DNA from: Duganella sp. 1411
Lineage (GTDB): Bacteria; Pseudomonadota; Gammaproteobacteria; Burkholderiales; Burkholderiaceae_D
Length of the DNA: 64,000 nucleotides
Direction: 5' to 3'
Assembly (NCBI RefSeq): GCF_017833525.1
Contig: NZ_JAFICD010000009.1
Span: 62,001 to 126,000, forward strand
This document shows, piece by piece, positions 7,641 through 15,916 of the stretch. A model generated the notes under the pieces. It ran no database searches. It was not told where the DNA came from and saw only the letters and a list, made by a program, of their open reading frames with translations. How positions within the stretch are numbered: position 1 is the stretch's first letter; each line of letters starts with the position of its first letter. Position numbers and translations under genes: made by a program.

Positions 7641-8777
7641 CTACATGCCGCCGCGCGCCAGCCGCACCGCGCGGCCCAGCTCGACCACCGACATCGCATA
7701 GAAATAACTGCGGTTATATTGAGTAATCGCAAAGAAATTAGTGTTTGCCAACCAGTACTCGGTTGGGTCGGCGCCGTTTTGCAGATCGACCAAGCCATAG
7801 GTCTGTTGCTCCGGCACCGGTACAGTGGTGGTGACCCCCGCCGCTATCAAGTCCTGCGGCGCATATTTTGCCGTCAGCCCCTGGTGCAGCATCGGTTCCC
7901 ACGCCTTGTTCGGCGAGACGGCGGCCGAATACACCAGCGGTCCGCCGATCTCGCGCTGCCAGCCATGGGCGGCCAGGAAGGCGGCCACGCTGCCGATGGC
8001 GTCGCTGGCCGAATTGAGCAGGTCGATCTGGCCGTTGCCGTCGAAATCGACCGCGTACTTCATCACGCTGCTGGGCATGAACTGCGGCATGCCCATGGCG
8101 CCGGCGAACGAGCCGCGCAGCGACAACGGGTCGATGCCGTTCTGGCGCGCGAACAGCAGGGTCGCCTCGAGCTCGCCGCGGAAGAATTCCATACGGGCGT
8201 CGCGCTGCGGCGCCTCCGGATAGGAGAACGCCAGCGTGGCCAGCGCGTCGACCACGCGGAAACGGCCGGTGACGCGCCCGTACACGGTCTCGACGCCGAT
8301 GATGCCGACCAGTATCTCGGCCGGGATGCCGTACAGCGCCTCGGCGCGGTTGAGCGCGTCGACATTGTCGTTCCAGAACTTGACGCCGCCGTCGATGCGC
8401 GTCGGCTCGATCGTCAGCGCGCTGTAGGCGTGCCAGTTCTTCGGCTTGCCCGGCGGCGCCGGCTTGACCAGCTGCACGGCGGCGTCGACGTAGCGGACCT
8501 GGGTCATCAAGGCGTCCAGCGCCTTGCGGTCGAAGCCGTTGCGGGTGGCGACGTCGTCGAGGAAGGCGCGCACCTCCTTCCATTCGCCGAAGTTGACGTA
8601 TTCGCCCACGTAGTCGATCGCCGGCACGGTTTTTTTCTTGGCCGGCGGGGTTTTTTTCTTGGCCTTTTGCTGCATGCTTGGCGGCAGCTTGTAGCCGTAG
8701 CGGTCGACCTGGGCATGGCTGGCGCCGGTGGCGGTCAGCAGCGCGGCGGCCAGCAGGGGGGTGATCAGAGTCTTCAT
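7641..8777 (-). CDS. mltB: Lytic murein transglycosylase B
   Basis: 378 residues; cleaves the MurNAc-GlcNAc bond of peptidoglycan with formation of the 1,6-anhydro product, in the periplasm. A signal peptide occupies about 1-22 (ending ASHAQ), with no lipobox, so the enzyme is soluble rather than lipid-anchored. The catalytic Glu is E163 in GVETVYG, and MGMPQFMPSS is the classic SLT substrate-groove motif. A Lys/Pro-rich linker (38-52) precedes the domain. The ATG at 8777 overlaps the TGA of the preceding transglutaminase gene as ATGA, indicating coupling; an alternative ATG at 8783 would add two residues. Cotranscription with TgpA-type genes links it to envelope remodelling. Confidence 0.9.
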   Translation of the reverse strand: MKTLITPLLAAALLTATGASHAQVDRYGYKLPPSMQQKAKKKTPPAKKKTVPAIDYVGEYVNFGEWKEVRAFLDDVATRNGFDRKALDALMTQVRYVDAAVQLVKPAPPGKPKNWHAYSALTIEPTRIDGGVKFWNDNVDALNRAEALYGIPAEILVGIIGVETVYGRVTGRFRVVDALATLAFSYPEAPQRDARMEFFRGELEATLLFARQNGIDPLSLRGSFAGAMGMPQFMPSSVMKYAVDFDGNGQIDLLNSASDAIGSVAAFLAAHGWQREIGGPLVYSAAVSPNKAWEPMLHQGLTAKYAPQDLIAAGVTTTVPVPEQQTYGLVDLQNGADPTEYWLANTNFFAITQYNRSYFYAMSVVELGRAVRLARGGM

Positions 8778-10804
8778 CGGCATAAAGGTAACAGTTTTTT
8801 CAGCGCCTTGAGCGACGCCGTTCGTGGTTCGGGTTCGGCGCCGCCGTATTGGAGCGCGCCGTACAAGGTTAAAAATGTCTGCATCGCCGCGTGTTTTTCC
8901 GCGCTGGCGGGCATGTCGCGCAGCCGCGCGGCGTAGCTGCGCGGGCCCTCGTCCGGGCGCCGCGCGTAACCGTGGCGCGCCTGCTGCCGGCAAAAGGCCT
9001 GGTACAGCGCGTCCAGCGGCGCGGCCGGCCGGCGCTGGCGCCGCCAGTACAGCAGGTAGGCCAAGGCGCAGGCCGGCACCAGCAGCGCGCCGCGCCAGTT
9101 GCTGAACAGGGAACTTAGTTCTGCAAGGAAACTCCGCTGCCTATCAGGATTGTAATCCAGGACCCATTGATTCCAAGAATTATTCAACGCGGCGTAGCGG
9201 AATCCGAGTCGCGCCAGCCACGAATCGGGATCGTTTCGCAGCGCGATGAACTGGCCGAAGCCGAACCCGGACGGCGGCGGCAGCGCCCGCGCCAGGTTGC
9301 TGGCGATGCGCTCGGGCGCGACGGCGGCGGTGGGGTCGACCCGGCGCCAGCCTTCGGCCGGCAGCCAGATCTCGGCCCAGGCGTGGGCGTCGGACTGGCG
9401 CACCGTCAGATAGCCGTCGAGCGGATTGATTTCGCCGCCCTGGTAGCCGGTGACCACGCGCGCCGGCACGCCCATGGCGCGCATCAGCACCACATAGGCG
9501 CCGGCGTAGTGCTCGCAAAAGCCGGCCTTGCTGGTGAACAGGAAGTCGTCGACCATGTCGCGCCCGGCCAGCGGCGGCTGCAAGGTGTAGCTGAAGCTGT
9601 CGCGGCGGAACATCGCCAGCACCCGCCGCGACAGTGCGCGCGCGCCCGCCGGCGGCGCGGCCTGGCCGAGCTGCCGCGCCAGCGCCAGGGTGCGCGGGTT
9701 GAAGCCGTCCGGCAGTTCCAGCCAGCGCTTGAGGTGTTCCGGCTGTTCGTCGGCTTGCAGCTGGAAATCGACATAGGCGCTGGCGGGGTAGCGCAGCCGC
9801 CGGTCGACCGGCTCCATCGTGAATTGCTCCATCTCGTCGGACGCGCGCACGTTGAAGCCGGGCACGCTGAAGCGCGGGCCGGTCAGCTCCAGCAGCGCCA
9901 GCCAGCGCTTGCCGGTGGGCTCCATCGTCACCTCGTGGCGGATCGCCCGGCCGCGCACGCTGATGGCGATGTCGTGCCGGCCTGGCGCGGCGCGGCGGCG
10001 CGGCACGCGGGTCCAGGTGCGGCCGTCGTAGTCGCCCAGCACGATGCTGCGCCAGTACAGTTGGTCGCGCGGCGGCGCCGGATCGAGGAAGCGCACGCGG
10101 AAGGCCACCTCGTCCGATTGCGCCAGCGATGACAGCGTGCCCGGCGCCATGCTGTCCGAGATGCCGTTGCGGCCGGCGTGGGCGTCGCCCGGCATGCCCC
10201 ACAGCGGCCCCTGGATGCGCGGAAAGCCGATGAACACCAGCAGCGCCAGCGGCGCGGCCAGCATGCTCAGTTTGGCCGAGGTGCGCAGCCGGCGCGCCAG
10301 CGGCGGCACCACGCCGGTGTATTGGAACGATTGCTGCGCCGTCAGCAGCACCAGCAAGGTGGCGCCCATGAACAGCGCCGTCAACATCGTCTGCGAATAG
10401 AAAAAGCTGGTCAGCAGCACGAAATAGCTGAGGAAGACGACCACGAACAGGTCGCGTTTGGCGCGCATTTCCAGCAACTTGAACGCCAGCAGCAGGGCCA
10501 GCATGGCGACGCCGGGATCGCGGCCCAGCAAGGTGCCGTAGCTCAGGTGGACGCCGGCCATGGCCGCCAGCGCCACCGGTACCAGCAGCCACAGCGGCGG
10601 CATGCGCTTGCCGCGCCAGGTGATCGCCGCGCGCCACAGCAAGGTGGCGCACACGGCTAGGCCGACCCACGCCGGCAGGTGCGCGAAGTGCGGCGCCAGC
10701 ACCATCAGCGCGGCGCCCAGCAGCAGTAAGGTGTCGGCCTTGTCCCTGGGCAGGCGCGCCAGGCCGGCCGCGCGCGCTGCGGCGCCGCGCGGCGCGCCGC
10801 TCAT
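8774..10804 (-). CDS. tgpA: TgpA-family transmembrane transglutaminase-like protein (DUF3488)
   Basis: 676 residues in the inner membrane. The N-terminal part (about 22-195) has six or so hydrophobic segments (DUF3488). A periplasmic transglutaminase core follows, with Cys430 in KAGFCEHYA, His474 in SDAHAWAEIW and Asp490 in VDPTAAV. A further membrane segment near 555 leads into a cytoplasmic tail (DUF4129-like). The ATG at 10804 overlaps the TGA of the DUF58 gene (ATGA). In Pseudomonas the homologue is essential and sits with the same DUF58 and MoxR partners; the substrate is unknown. The start is well defined by the overlap, and the upstream extension of the frame is antisense noise. Confidence 0.9.
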   Translation of the reverse strand: MSGAPRGAAARAAGLARLPRDKADTLLLLGAALMVLAPHFAHLPAWVGLAVCATLLWRAAITWRGKRMPPLWLLVPVALAAMAGVHLSYGTLLGRDPGVAMLALLLAFKLLEMRAKRDLFVVVFLSYFVLLTSFFYSQTMLTALFMGATLLVLLTAQQSFQYTGVVPPLARRLRTSAKLSMLAAPLALLVFIGFPRIQGPLWGMPGDAHAGRNGISDSMAPGTLSSLAQSDEVAFRVRFLDPAPPRDQLYWRSIVLGDYDGRTWTRVPRRRAAPGRHDIAISVRGRAIRHEVTMEPTGKRWLALLELTGPRFSVPGFNVRASDEMEQFTMEPVDRRLRYPASAYVDFQLQADEQPEHLKRWLELPDGFNPRTLALARQLGQAAPPAGARALSRRVLAMFRRDSFSYTLQPPLAGRDMVDDFLFTSKAGFCEHYAGAYVVLMRAMGVPARVVTGYQGGEINPLDGYLTVRQSDAHAWAEIWLPAEGWRRVDPTAAVAPERIASNLARALPPPSGFGFGQFIALRNDPDSWLARLGFRYAALNNSWNQWVLDYNPDRQRSFLAELSSLFSNWRGALLVPACALAYLLYWRRQRRPAAPLDALYQAFCRQQARHGYARRPDEGPRSYAARLRDMPASAEKHAAMQTFLTLYGALQYGGAEPEPRTASLKALKKLLPLCR

Positions 10805-11793
10805 GCGCCGCCCTCGCGCCCGAACAGCGCCAGCGCGCGCAGGCAGGCGGCGCGGTGCGCGTCGCCCAGCGCCGGGCCGTAGGCGTGCTGGGCCAGGCGG
10901 AAGGTGTAGGGCAGGGCGCGTTGTTCGGCCTCCAGCACCCACTGCGTCATGCGCGACAGTTTCAGTTCCAGGTCCAGCCGCGGCGGCAGGTCGGCGAAGT
11001 CCAGCGTCAGTTCGGCCACCGCGCCGCCGTCGAAATGCTTGGTCACCAGCTGCCCGCCGAGCGCCGGGTCGTGGCGCGCGATCTGGCGCCACGCCAGATG
11101 CCGCATCGGGTCGCCCGGCTGGTAGCTGCGGATGCCGGCGAAGTTGTCCAGCCCCACGGTGCCGTGGCCGTCCTCGCTGGCGGCGCCGCGCGACGGCAAC
11201 GGCAGGGCCGGCGTTTCCGGCGCCGGATACACCAGCACCCGCAGCGCCGGCTGCCAGTAGCTCCACGCCTTGAACAGGCCGAGCGGGAAACGCGTGGTCA
11301 GCTGGATGCGCGGCGCCTCCAGCCAGCCGCGTTCGCGCGTGGGCGCCGACAGCAGCACCGCGCTGGCGCCGCCGGCCGCCACGTCGGCCGCCTGGCGCGC
11401 GCCGTGCGCCTGGAAGCCGAGCCAGATGGCGTAGCGGTCGAGCCGGGTGCGGTTGATCAGGTGCAGTTCGAACTGCGCCTCCTCGCCGGCGAACACGGGC
11501 GGCGCGCGCCCCGGCGACAGCGTCAGCAGCGCCAGGTTTTTGGCCGTCAGGACCATGTCGGCCACGGCGCAGGCGCCGGTGAAGAAGGTCAGCGCGAAAC
11601 CGAGGCCGAGGTTGTAATTGAGCGCGCCGATCAGCATGATCAGCAGCAGCACGGTGAACGCCAGGCCGGCGCGCGTGGGCACGATGAAGACCCGGCGCGA
11701 CGTCAGCGTGACCTCGCCGGCCTCGTTGTCGCGCAGTTGGAACAGCCAGCGGTCGCGGCCTTTGCGGTACAGCGCTTGCAGCCCGGAAGTCAC
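10801..11793 (-). CDS. DUF58 domain protein (MoxR partner)
   Basis: 330 residues starting at a GTG (11793). Two membrane segments near 35-80 (FTVLLLIMLIGALNYNLGLG and following) anchor the protein. The cytoplasmic part carries the DUF58 hallmark GIRSYQPGDPMRHLAWRQIA at about 225-245. DUF58 proteins are VWA-like partners of MoxR ATPases. The gene begins 12 nt after the moxR stop and ends in a 4-nt overlap with tgpA, so the three form one translational unit. The start is placed at GTG because the frame upstream lies entirely within moxR in another phase. Confidence 0.88.
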   Translation of the reverse strand: MTSGLQALYRKGRDRWLFQLRDNEAGEVTLTSRRVFIVPTRAGLAFTVLLLIMLIGALNYNLGLGFALTFFTGACAVADMVLTAKNLALLTLSPGRAPPVFAGEEAQFELHLINRTRLDRYAIWLGFQAHGARQAADVAAGGASAVLLSAPTRERGWLEAPRIQLTTRFPLGLFKAWSYWQPALRVLVYPAPETPALPLPSRGAASEDGHGTVGLDNFAGIRSYQPGDPMRHLAWRQIARHDPALGGQLVTKHFDGGAVAELTLDFADLPPRLDLELKLSRMTQWVLEAEQRALPYTFRLAQHAYGPALGDAHRAACLRALALFGREGGA

Positions 11794-11804
11794 GGGGCGG
11801 GCGC

Positions 11805-12725
11805 CTACACCGGCACCGATTTTTGCAGCTGCAGCACCAGGTCGCGGCTGGCGAGCGCCACGCCGTGCGCCGCCTTGAGCGGGCGCAGGCGGTGGGCGCA
11901 CACCGGCACCAGCACCGCCTGCACGTCCTCCGGCAGCACGTGGTCGCGGCCCTCGAGCGCGGCCCAGGCGCGCGCGGCCTGCAGCAACGCGATGGCCGCG
12001 CGCGGGCTCATGCCCTCGGCGAACATGCCGTTCTGGCGCGACGCGGCCGCCAGCGCCTGTACGTAGTCGACCAGCGCCGCCGACACGTGCAGCTGCTTGA
12101 GCGCGTGCTGCGCGGCCGCCAGCTCGGCCGGCGTCATCGCCGCCGGCAGCGTCTTGAGCAGCACGCGGCGGTCCTCGCCCATCAGCAGCGCGCGCTCGGC
12201 GGCGGCGTCCGGGTAACCCAGCGACAGGCACATCAGGAAGCGGTCCAGCTGCGATTCCGGCAACGGGAAGGTGCCGATCTGGTGGGTGGGGTTTTGCGTG
12301 GCGATGACGAAGAACGGCAGCGGCAGCGCGCGCGTGACGCCGTCGGCGCTGACCTGGCGCTCCTCCATCGCCTCGAGCAGGCCCGATTGGGTCTTCGGCG
12401 TGGCGCGGTTGATTTCGTCGGCCAGCAGCACTTGCGTGAAGATCGGGCCGGGATGGAACACGAAGCCGTTCTTTTCGCGTTCGTAGATCGAAATGCCGTT
12501 GACGTCGGCCGGCAGCAGGTCGCTGGTGAACTGGATGCGGTTAAAGCGCAGCCCCAGCGAGATCGCCAGCGCGTGCGCCAGCGTGGTCTTGCCGACGCCG
12601 GGCACGTCCTCGACCAGCAGGTGGCCGCCGGCCAGCAGGCAGGTGAGCGCCTGGCGTATCTGCAAGTCCTTGCCGACTATGATGTCGCCGACCTGGCGTG
12701 CCACCGAGTGCAATTTTGTGTACAT
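11805..12725 (-). CDS. MoxR-family AAA+ ATPase
   Basis: 306 residues, close to the usual length. Walker A GVGKTT at 43-48, Walker B LLADEINRA near 100-107, sensor-1 VIATQNP near 142, and the C-terminal lid domain with the sensor-2 Arg (SPRAAIALLQAARA). MoxR proteins act as chaperone-like ATPases for VWA/DUF58 partners. First gene of the moxR-DUF58-tgpA-mltB unit. Its ATG is at 12725, and the promoter should lie in 12726-12857, a short gap shared with the divergent HDAC-like gene. Confidence 0.92.
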   Translation of the reverse strand: MYTKLHSVARQVGDIIVGKDLQIRQALTCLLAGGHLLVEDVPGVGKTTLAHALAISLGLRFNRIQFTSDLLPADVNGISIYEREKNGFVFHPGPIFTQVLLADEINRATPKTQSGLLEAMEERQVSADGVTRALPLPFFVIATQNPTHQIGTFPLPESQLDRFLMCLSLGYPDAAAERALLMGEDRRVLLKTLPAAMTPAELAAAQHALKQLHVSAALVDYVQALAAASRQNGMFAEGMSPRAAIALLQAARAWAALEGRDHVLPEDVQAVLVPVCAHRLRPLKAAHGVALASRDLVLQLQKSVPV

Positions 12726-12857
12726 GATATGTATGGTAAATTAGCGACTGGGATCAGCACAATCAGCAGCGGCGTTGCAAGGATTCTATGCGAGAAACCG
12801 CGCAGTGGATATAGCGCGGTCCGCGCGCGCGGGCGCCGCCCTGGAAAAACCAACCAC

Positions 12858-13784
12858 ATGACCACAGCCATCTACAGCCATCCCGATTGCCAGCGCCACG
12901 ACATGGGCGACTGGCACCCCGAATCCCCGGCGCGTCTGCAAGCCATCGCGGACCAGCTGATCGGATCGCACATCAGCGACCTGCTGGAGCACCGCGAGGC
13001 GCCGCTGGTGGCGCTGGCCGACCTCGAACGCAACCACAGCCGCAACGCCATCGCCATCGTGCGCGACAACGTGCCGGCGCCGGGCGCCACCTATCCGATC
13101 GACGGCGACACCTCGCTCAACGCCTGGAGCTGGCTGGCCGCGCAGCGCGCCGCCGGCGCCGCCGTGGCCGCGACCGACGCCGTCATCGACGGCGAGATCG
13201 ACAACGCCTTCTGCTCGGTGCGCCCGCCCGGCCACCACGCGCGCCCGGTCGAGCCGATGGGCTTCTGCCTGTTCAACAACGTCGCCGTGGCGGCCAAGCA
13301 CGCGCTCGACGCGCGCGGGCTGGCGCGGGTGGCCATCGTCGACTTCGACGTCCACCACGGCAACGGCACCGAGGAAGCCTTCCGCAACGAGCCGCGCGCG
13401 CTGATGGTGAGCTTCTTCCAGCATCCGTTCTATCCGTACACCGAGCCCGAGCCGATCACCGCCAACCTGGTCAACGTGCCGGTGCCGCTGGCCACCAAGG
13501 GCGACGCGGTGCGCAAGATCGTCACCGAGCAGTGGCTGCCGGCGTTGCACGCGTTCAAGCCGGAGATGATCTTCATCTCGGCCGGCTTCGACGCCCACCG
13601 CGAGGACGACATCGGCGGCATGGGGCTGGTCGAGGCGGACTACGCGTGGATGACCGAGCAGGTGATGGCGGTGGCGCGCCTGTACGGCAAGGGCCGCATC
13701 GTCAGCTGCCTGGAGGGCGGCTACAACCTGTCGGCGCTGGGCCGCAGCGTGGTGGCGCACCTGAAGGCGCTGGCCGAGATCTGA
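12858..13784 (+). CDS. Histone-deacetylase-like amidohydrolase
   Basis: 308 residues, class II arginase/deacetylase fold. Catalytic His-His is at 126-127 in RPPGHHA. Zinc ligands D164 and H166 lie in DFDVHHGNGT, with the third ligand in SAGFDAHRED. LEGGYN near the end forms the glycine-rich loop. Bacterial members hydrolyse acetylated polyamines or acetyl-lysine; which applies here cannot be read from sequence. The ATG at 12858 begins MTTAIYSHPDC and is the only plausible start, since the frame upstream runs through antisense moxR. Divergent from moxR and convergent with the S9 peptidase. Confidence 0.9.
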   Translation: MTTAIYSHPDCQRHDMGDWHPESPARLQAIADQLIGSHISDLLEHREAPLVALADLERNHSRNAIAIVRDNVPAPGATYPIDGDTSLNAWSWLAAQRAAGAAVAATDAVIDGEIDNAFCSVRPPGHHARPVEPMGFCLFNNVAVAAKHALDARGLARVAIVDFDVHHGNGTEEAFRNEPRALMVSFFQHPFYPYTEPEPITANLVNVPVPLATKGDAVRKIVTEQWLPALHAFKPEMIFISAGFDAHREDDIGGMGLVEADYAWMTEQVMAVARLYGKGRIVSCLEGGYNLSALGRSVVAHLKALAEI

Positions 13785-13815
13785 CGTCGCCGGCCGGCGC
13801 CGCGCCCGCGATTGT

Positions 13816-15837
13816 TTACTGGGCGTGCTTGAGGTTTTTGTCGAGGAAGGTTTCGACCTGCTGCCAGAAGGCGATATTGGTTTGCTCGTTGCGCCAGCCG
13901 TGGCCCTCGTCGTTATAGATGATCGACGTGACGTTGGGGTTGTGCGCCTTGACGGCGTCGCGGAAGCGGCTGGCGTGGGCCAGTGGCACGCGCAGGTCGG
14001 CGGCGCCGTGCGCCATCAGCAGCGGCTGTTTAAGCTCGGCGGCCCGCAGCAGCGGCGAATTGCGCAGGAACATCGCCGCGTCGGCCTCGGCGTCGGGATC
14101 GCCGATCAAGGTGCGCATGCTGTAGCCGAGGTCCTCCTGCGACGCGTCCGACTCGGTCGACGTGAACATCAGCTTGATATCGGTCACGCCGGCCCATTCG
14201 ACGCCGGCGCGGAAAATCTTCGGATCCTTGATCAGTCCCATCAGGGTGGCGTAGCCGCCGTAGCTGGCGCCCATGATGCCGATGCGCTTGGGATCAACCC
14301 AACCCTGCTTGACCGCCCACAGCGCGGCGTCGGCCAGGTCGTCCTGCATCGTGCCGCCCCATTGCTTCCAGCCGGCCTCGAAATGGGCCACGCCGAAGCC
14401 GGTGCTGCCGCGAAACTCCGGCTGGATGACCACATAGCCGCGCGAGGCCAGGAAGGCGGCCTCTTGGTCCCATTCCCACGAGGCGCCGCGCACGTACGGG
14501 CCGCCGTGCACCAGCACCACGGCCGGCCGCGGCCCGCTGGCCGGGCCGGCCGGCATGGTCACGTAGGCGGGGATGGCGCGGCCGTCGCGCGCCGTATAGT
14601 GGTGGAAGGTGCGCGGCCCCATCTGCGCCGGCTTGAGGTCCGGGTGGGTGCTGCCCAGGCCGATCACGGCGCCGGTGGCGCGGGTGTAGAGCACGTACTG
14701 GGGCGGCTGGCGGTCGGACGCCGACTCGATCAGCAACACCGGCGACGCGAGGCAATCGGCGCCGCAGCGCACGGTGTTGATGGCGTCGGGCAGGGCGGCG
14801 TCGATCTTGGCCTGGTCGGCCTTCATGCGCGCGTTGAACCAGACCGTGGTGTCGGCGTCGGTCTCGAGGTGGATGCCGATCAGCCGTTTGCTCGGGTAGT
14901 CGATCTCGGGGCTGCCGTTGAAATCGTAGCCCTGCGTCTCCACGGTCGGCTCCTTGTCCATCGTCATGGTCTTCAGGTCGTAGCGGAACAGCGCCGCGTA
15001 GCCCTGGTGGACGGCCTTGACGTACAGCGTGTCGGCGCCGTCGAAGAACAGGGGCGCGAAACGGCGGTTCTCGAAGCAGACGCCGTTGTCGATCTCGGTC
15101 CAGGCGGTCGCGTCGGGCTGGCGGTAGGAGGCGATGCAGCGCCCCTTGACCTCCGACAGCACCACGCGCGGCACGTCGTTGGCGTCGGTGATCCACTGGT
15201 CGCTGGCCTCTGGCTGCGTGCCTTCGAACGTGCTGCTCAACTGCAACGTGCGGGTGTTGAGGCGGTACAGCCGCGACGAGGCGGGGCCGACGTCGATATT
15301 ATTCCAGCGGAATTTCTTGACCAGGATGTCGTCCGAGCCGTCGTTGACGGTGCCATGGAAGGCGTAGGCGGCGGTCAGCACGCGGCTGGTCAGCATCGAG
15401 CCGGTTTGGGTTTGCTGATGCGCCCAGTTGCCGTTGATCAGATGGCGGTGGTTGGCGCCGTCGCGGTCGATGGCGAATTCATCCAGATTGGTCTCGAAGG
15501 CCAGCCGCATGTTCTTGAGCGTGAAGCCAATGCGGTTTTCGTTGATCCAGTGGACGGCATAAAAGACGCCCGTCTCCGGCGCGACCCGGCTGACGACCTT
15601 GACCTGCTTGAGGTCGGCGGTATTACGGATCACCAGCGCCTGGGTGCCGTCGGGCAGCATGGTGGCCATCGCCACGTAGCCGCCCTTGGGCGAGAGGGTG
15701 ACGAGCTTGATCTGGCTTCTCTGGAAGAAGCTGGCGACGGCGGGCGGCTCGGCGGCGGTGTCGGCCGCGGCGGCGAATGGCGACAGCGCCGCCAGGCACA
15801 GCAGCAAGGCGGGGCGGAGGAAGCGGTGGCGTCGCAT
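13816..15837 (-). CDS. S9 family prolyl-oligopeptidase-like peptidase (paralogue A)
   Basis: 673 residues with a signal peptide (about 1-24, ending FAAAAD). A beta-propeller-like N-terminal half is followed by an alpha/beta-hydrolase domain from about 420. The catalytic Ser is S525 in GASYGG, with Asp in AADLRVP and His in DEGHGW near the C-terminus. HGGPYVRG supplies the oxyanion hole. Such enzymes cleave short peptides in the periplasm. It lies 79 bases downstream of a close paralogue in the same direction, a tandem duplication. The two differ mainly in the propeller; PEFRGSTGFG here versus PEFRGGAGFG in the sister. Confidence 0.9.
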   Translation of the reverse strand: MRRHRFLRPALLLCLAALSPFAAAADTAAEPPAVASFFQRSQIKLVTLSPKGGYVAMATMLPDGTQALVIRNTADLKQVKVVSRVAPETGVFYAVHWINENRIGFTLKNMRLAFETNLDEFAIDRDGANHRHLINGNWAHQQTQTGSMLTSRVLTAAYAFHGTVNDGSDDILVKKFRWNNIDVGPASSRLYRLNTRTLQLSSTFEGTQPEASDQWITDANDVPRVVLSEVKGRCIASYRQPDATAWTEIDNGVCFENRRFAPLFFDGADTLYVKAVHQGYAALFRYDLKTMTMDKEPTVETQGYDFNGSPEIDYPSKRLIGIHLETDADTTVWFNARMKADQAKIDAALPDAINTVRCGADCLASPVLLIESASDRQPPQYVLYTRATGAVIGLGSTHPDLKPAQMGPRTFHHYTARDGRAIPAYVTMPAGPASGPRPAVVLVHGGPYVRGASWEWDQEAAFLASRGYVVIQPEFRGSTGFGVAHFEAGWKQWGGTMQDDLADAALWAVKQGWVDPKRIGIMGASYGGYATLMGLIKDPKIFRAGVEWAGVTDIKLMFTSTESDASQEDLGYSMRTLIGDPDAEADAAMFLRNSPLLRAAELKQPLLMAHGAADLRVPLAHASRFRDAVKAHNPNVTSIIYNDEGHGWRNEQTNIAFWQQVETFLDKNLKHAQ

Positions 15838-15916
15838 GCGGGGTCCGGTAGGGTTAAGGATTTGTCAATCATAGGGCCGGCATCCCGATTTGTCTATCCC
15901 GGCCGGCGCCGCGCCC

